Assembly: GCA_963762635.1 (NCBI GenBank)
Contig: CAVXLQ010000018.1
Location: forward strand, 310,001-374,000
Direction: 5' to 3'
From: Tenggerimyces sp963762635
Lineage (GTDB): Bacteria; Actinomycetota; Actinomycetes; Propionibacteriales; Actinopolymorphaceae
DNA length: 64,000 nt
Position numbers and translations under genes: made by a program. Of the stretch, positions 61,217 through 64,000 are shown in pieces; the first letter of the stretch is position 1, and every line of letters starts with the position of its first letter. The notes beneath the pieces were generated by a model, which had not been told where the DNA came from, did no database searches, and saw only the letters and a program-made list of their open reading frames with translations.

Positions 61217-63021
61217 CGGGCGGAGGCGGAGCGCTCCAGGGCGCGGAGCAGGTGCAGACGGACCCGTTCGAACGCGTCGCCGTGCTCCGGGTACGACACC
61301 GGCTCGGCCGTCGTGGTGTCGTCCATCACCCGCGGCACGATCGTCGCCAGCGCCTTCTCGACCTCCCGCGAGAGCCCGGCGGCGCGGGCCATCGTCAGGT
61401 ACTGGTGGTCCTGCAGCCCGCGACGGTAGCTCGCGAGCTGAATCGTCCCGATCGGTCCGGGTACGCCACGATCCTGCGCCGGGTGCAGCACCTCCTCGCC
61501 CGGGTAGACGAGCACGCCGTCGCCGTTCGCGTAGAAGCCGCGCCGGTTGAAGAACGTGATCGGGTCCGCCCAGACGTTCTGGTCCCGCTCCCACGCCGGG
61601 TTGGCCTGCCCGTTGTGCCGCCAGTGGTTCGCGTGCCAGTAGAAGTAGCGCGAGATCCTGTGCTTGAAACAGGCCCAGATCGTCGCCCGCGGGTCGGTCG
61701 CCGGGCTGTCGATCAGCGCCGAGCCGAGCTGCGGCCGCTGCCCGTTGTAGGGGTGCATGTCGCGGCCCTCGGCCCGCAGCTTCGCCGCGACCGGGCTCGA
61801 GTAGAGGTCGGCGACCGTGCCCCAGATGTCGATCGCCCTGTTCGGACCGTCGAGCTCGGCGTCGTACGTGTGGGACACGAACACCGGCAGCGGCGCGCCG
61901 CTGGAGTGCACGGCCTCGCCGATCGAGCGGATGTACGGGAACTCCTCCGGGCTCGGCTCGTCCGGCATGTAGACGAACGTCTCGGCATCCGGCAGGTTCG
62001 CGCCCAGCCAGTCGGTCCACGGGCGGGCGTTCGCGGCGGCCTCCTCCGGCGTGTCGAAGTCCGGGCCGGGGCCGTAGAACGTCCGTGGCACCAGCGTGTT
62101 GCCGACGCCGACGCCCGGGCCGTCGTACCCGTTCGCCGGCGTGAAGTCCGTGCCGCGGAAGCGGGCGAGCGCGGCGGTGGCGGTCGGGATGTCGTACCCG
62201 TGCACGAACTCGACGCGGTTGCGGTGCGCGAACCGGTGGAACGCCGGGTCGAGGTTGTGGCCCTGGTAGCGCTCGACCTGCGACGGCTCGTAGTAGATCA
62301 TCGCGGTCAGGCTGTTCTCGTCCGGCAGCGTGACGTCGTACACGCGCAGGCTGATCGGCAGCCGCTTGACGATCCTGTCGGCCCGGACGGTTACGGTGCC
62401 GCGGTACGTGCCGGCCTTGGCGTCCTTCGGAACGTAGACGTCGAACCAGAACGCCTGGTTCGACCGAGGCGCGACGGTCAGCGGGAAGCCGCCGAGGCCC
62501 TTCTTCGCGGTCGACGGGATCAGCTGGACCGGTGTCGGGCCGAGCGGGTCGGCGGGCTCCGAGGGCGAGTCGGGCGGAACGATCCAGTCGGCGTTCGTGC
62601 GCTTGGTGACGTCGAGGTAGCCCTCGCCGAAGGCCTGGATGTCGCGGCCGGCGTACTGGGTCGGGTCGTCGGCGGGCGGCCGGCTGGTGATCACGTGCCG
62701 GCCGCGGCGGAGCTCGGGCAGCGCGGCCGTCAGCTTCTCGATGCCAGCGGAGCCGGACTCCACGACGACCTGGAACGAGACGATCTCGTTCCGGGCGCCG
62801 AAGATCTCGAGGTCGCGGCCGTCCCAGACCGAGTTACGGCGCTTGTACGGGTTGGCGAGGTCGTCCCGATCGACCTTCTCGCCGTCGTTGACGGCCCAGA
62901 TCGCGGCGACCGTACGACCGTGGCTCCCGTGGTCGGGTGCCGCGACGGCCACTCCCGCCGAACCCGTCAGGGCCATGGCGCAGACCACCACGCCGAACCG
63001 AAGTACCGAACCTCGAGTCAT
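61213..63021 (-). CDS. Secreted DUF4091 domain protein (putative glycoside hydrolase), second copy
   Basis: 602 residues. Signal peptide (FGVVVCAMALTGSAGVAVAA, near residue 33). N-terminal beta domain (AIWAVNDGEKVDRDD, NEIVSFQVVVES), TIM-barrel-like core with VYMPDEPSPEEFPYI, and C-terminal DUF4091 with LASYRRGLQDHQYLTMA. ATG 63021 follows GAGGGGACACG. Diverged paralogue of the 4453 gene, sharing the DEPS motif. Polysaccharide-related activity is inferred only. Its end is 147 bp from the lepA start on the same strand. Confidence 0.8.
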   Translation of the reverse strand: MTRGSVLRFGVVVCAMALTGSAGVAVAAPDHGSHGRTVAAIWAVNDGEKVDRDDLANPYKRRNSVWDGRDLEIFGARNEIVSFQVVVESGSAGIEKLTAALPELRRGRHVITSRPPADDPTQYAGRDIQAFGEGYLDVTKRTNADWIVPPDSPSEPADPLGPTPVQLIPSTAKKGLGGFPLTVAPRSNQAFWFDVYVPKDAKAGTYRGTVTVRADRIVKRLPISLRVYDVTLPDENSLTAMIYYEPSQVERYQGHNLDPAFHRFAHRNRVEFVHGYDIPTATAALARFRGTDFTPANGYDGPGVGVGNTLVPRTFYGPGPDFDTPEEAAANARPWTDWLGANLPDAETFVYMPDEPSPEEFPYIRSIGEAVHSSGAPLPVFVSHTYDAELDGPNRAIDIWGTVADLYSSPVAAKLRAEGRDMHPYNGQRPQLGSALIDSPATDPRATIWACFKHRISRYFYWHANHWRHNGQANPAWERDQNVWADPITFFNRRGFYANGDGVLVYPGEEVLHPAQDRGVPGPIGTIQLASYRRGLQDHQYLTMARAAGLSREVEKALATIVPRVMDDTTTAEPVSYPEHGDAFERVRLHLLRALERSASAR

Positions 63022-63073
63022 CGTGTCCCCTCGCAAAACCGGCACGGTCCCCGAGGGCATCCAACCACGAATG

Positions 63074-63649
63074 TCAGCTGGGCTTGAGCTCCCGGCACAG
63101 ATCGGCCAGCGCGCGGTCGACGGCGGCGGAGACGCCGGGGGCGTGCGGCGAGGTTCCGTCGGCGAGGGAGACCAGCCACACGAGGTCGTCGGTTCCGGGC
63201 TTGCGGCGCGCGACCACCTTGGCCTGGCCGTGGCCGTCGAGGTCGATCCGCGTGCTGATCAGGTGCGAGGCGGCAACCCGGTCGGCGACGAGCGTCGCGA
63301 GCTCCGCGCTGCCGAGGGCGAACGTGAGCTTTGTCGGCACCCCGGGAAGAAGCCCGAGGATGGTGAGCGTTCCCGATTCTTGGTCCCAATGGGAACGGGC
63401 GATCTGCTCCCAGCCAATTCGCGTACTCGCCGATCGCAGACCCCAATAGAAAGCAAGGTCCGTCACCATCACCGGCTTGGCATCGGCCCAGCCCTTGGCG
63501 AGGATCCGCTCGGCGGGCAGCAACCCGACGAGCTCGCGTGCGTGGCGAAAGACGTTGGAGCGTTGATGAATCTTCGAGTAGAAGCCTCGGAGCAAGCGCT
63601 GGCCGAACGTCGCGCGAGCCAGCCGTCCGGCGACAGTGAGGGTTGCCAT
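63074..63649 (-). CDS. Conserved hypothetical protein
   Basis: 191 residues from ATG 63649, with AGGAGG 7 bases upstream. Basic N-terminal helix (RLARATFGQRLLRGFYSKIHQRSN), then a mixed alpha/beta body (WADAKPVMVTDLAFYWG, GLLPGVPTKLTFALGSAELA). No membrane segment and no motif that I can name. It follows 53 bp from the DUF4091 start, divergent from the phosphotransferase. Confidence 0.65.
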   Translation of the reverse strand: MATLTVAGRLARATFGQRLLRGFYSKIHQRSNVFRHARELVGLLPAERILAKGWADAKPVMVTDLAFYWGLRSASTRIGWEQIARSHWDQESGTLTILGLLPGVPTKLTFALGSAELATLVADRVAASHLISTRIDLDGHGQAKVVARRKPGTDDLVWLVSLADGTSPHAPGVSAAVDRALADLCRELKPS

Positions 63650-63810
63650 CACTCGACCTCCTATGCGTGGCTGCACATCTGAAGACACGAAGCGACAATC
63701 GACTTGGTTCATTCCCGGAGAATTGTTTCCGTGCGATATCCTCAGTCACCGAAAATCGGACGAAAGAATTGCGGTTGAGTTTCGAGCCCCGGATTTGCGA
63801 GGATCATCCC

Positions 63811-64000
63811 GTGGCAGAGACGAAGGCGATCGGCGTACGCGCGGCGTACGAAGCGATGCCCGAACGGGTGCGAGCCTGGGTCGAGCGCGAGCTCGGCTCG
63901 GCCGTGGTGAGTGCCGAGTCCCAGTCGGGTGGTTTCTCCCCCGGCGCGGCGGCCCGGTTGGTGACGGCGGACGGCACGCGGGCGTTCGTGAAGGCCGTGG
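63811..64000 (+). CDS. Phosphotransferase family protein, cut by right edge
   Basis: 63 codons from GTG 63811 (GAGG upstream). VAETKAIGVRAAYEAMPERVRAWVERELGS...FSPGAAARLVTADGTRAFVKAV matches the N-lobe of aminoglycoside phosphotransferase (APH)-type kinases, where the final Lys contacts ATP. The catalytic loop is outside the window, so the substrate class is unknown. Confidence 0.7.
   Translation, partial: MAETKAIGVRAAYEAMPERVRAWVERELGSAVVSAESQSGGFSPGAAARLVTADGTRAFVKAV

Overview
The window is high-GC actinobacterial chromosome: pervasive GC-rich third positions, GTG/TTG starts, twin-arginine lipoproteins, a CIRCE/HrcA heat-shock locus, a Zur regulon, and the conserved minus-strand series lepA ... 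hemW ... hrcA-dnaJ-HIT-phoH-ybeY-(CNNM)-(deaminase-like)-era ... leuA ... recO-uppS ... zur/znu ... glyS-dusB. The order fits an actinomycete, perhaps Propionibacteriales, but I cannot fix the genus from sequence alone. I saw no tRNA, rRNA, CRISPR array, IS element or prophage.

Layout. 1-6.2 kb: DUF2236 oxygenase (cut by the left edge), SDR reductase divergent from a TetR regulator over a clear operator, a PhoD-type phosphatase, and a secreted DUF4091 protein. 6.3-9.6 kb: dusB, a secreted protein and glyS. 9.8-16.6 kb: small membrane protein, Zur-controlled znuACB plus zur, then Nudix, uppS, recO, a CPBP protease and a HesB-like protein. 16.7-22.1 kb: an Hsp90-family ATPase translationally coupled to a 913-residue repeat protein, followed by a GNAT gene whose first 22 bases are nearly duplicated at the far side of the pair. 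22.3-28.6 kb: hydrolase, then an oxidoreductase with two tandem paralogous solute-binding proteins. 28.8-36.2 kb: leuA with a Leu-codon leader peptide, a double FKBP lipoprotein, a secreted GDLLG-repeat protein, hydrolase, emfourin-like protein, tandem GNAT and septum-formation-type lipoprotein. 36.2-47.6 kb: era, deaminase-like gene, methyltransferase, SDR/MarR/VOC genes, CNNM protein, ybeY, phoH carrying an intein, HIT, dnaJ and hrcA. 47.8-54.8 kb: metallo-beta-lactamase-fold protein, DUF3097, two DUF4870 proteins around an aldo/keto reductase, hemW and an acyl-CoA ligase. 55-64 kb: TetR, the transglutaminase/alpha-E/ATP-grasp operon, a glyoxalase remnant, lepA, a second DUF4091 protein, a hypothetical protein and the start of a phosphotransferase.

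How the genes work together. Zinc supply is a closed circuit: Zur, its box over the znuA start, and a transporter whose permease has a histidine-rich tail. Heat-shock control is HrcA acting at CIRCE on hrcA-dnaJ. leuA appears attenuated by leucine supply. Many neighbours overlap by GTGA/ATGA, implying translational coupling.

Most notable: a 359-residue class 3 (WCT) intein with a LAGLIDADG endonuclease inside PhoH, sitting just before Walker B; three copies of a 51-bp palindromic intergenic element; the Hsp90/repeat-protein pair bracketed by a near-perfect 22-bp repeat; and seven single-base frame breaks in otherwise conserved genes, including two in hemW, which look more like consensus errors than gene decay.
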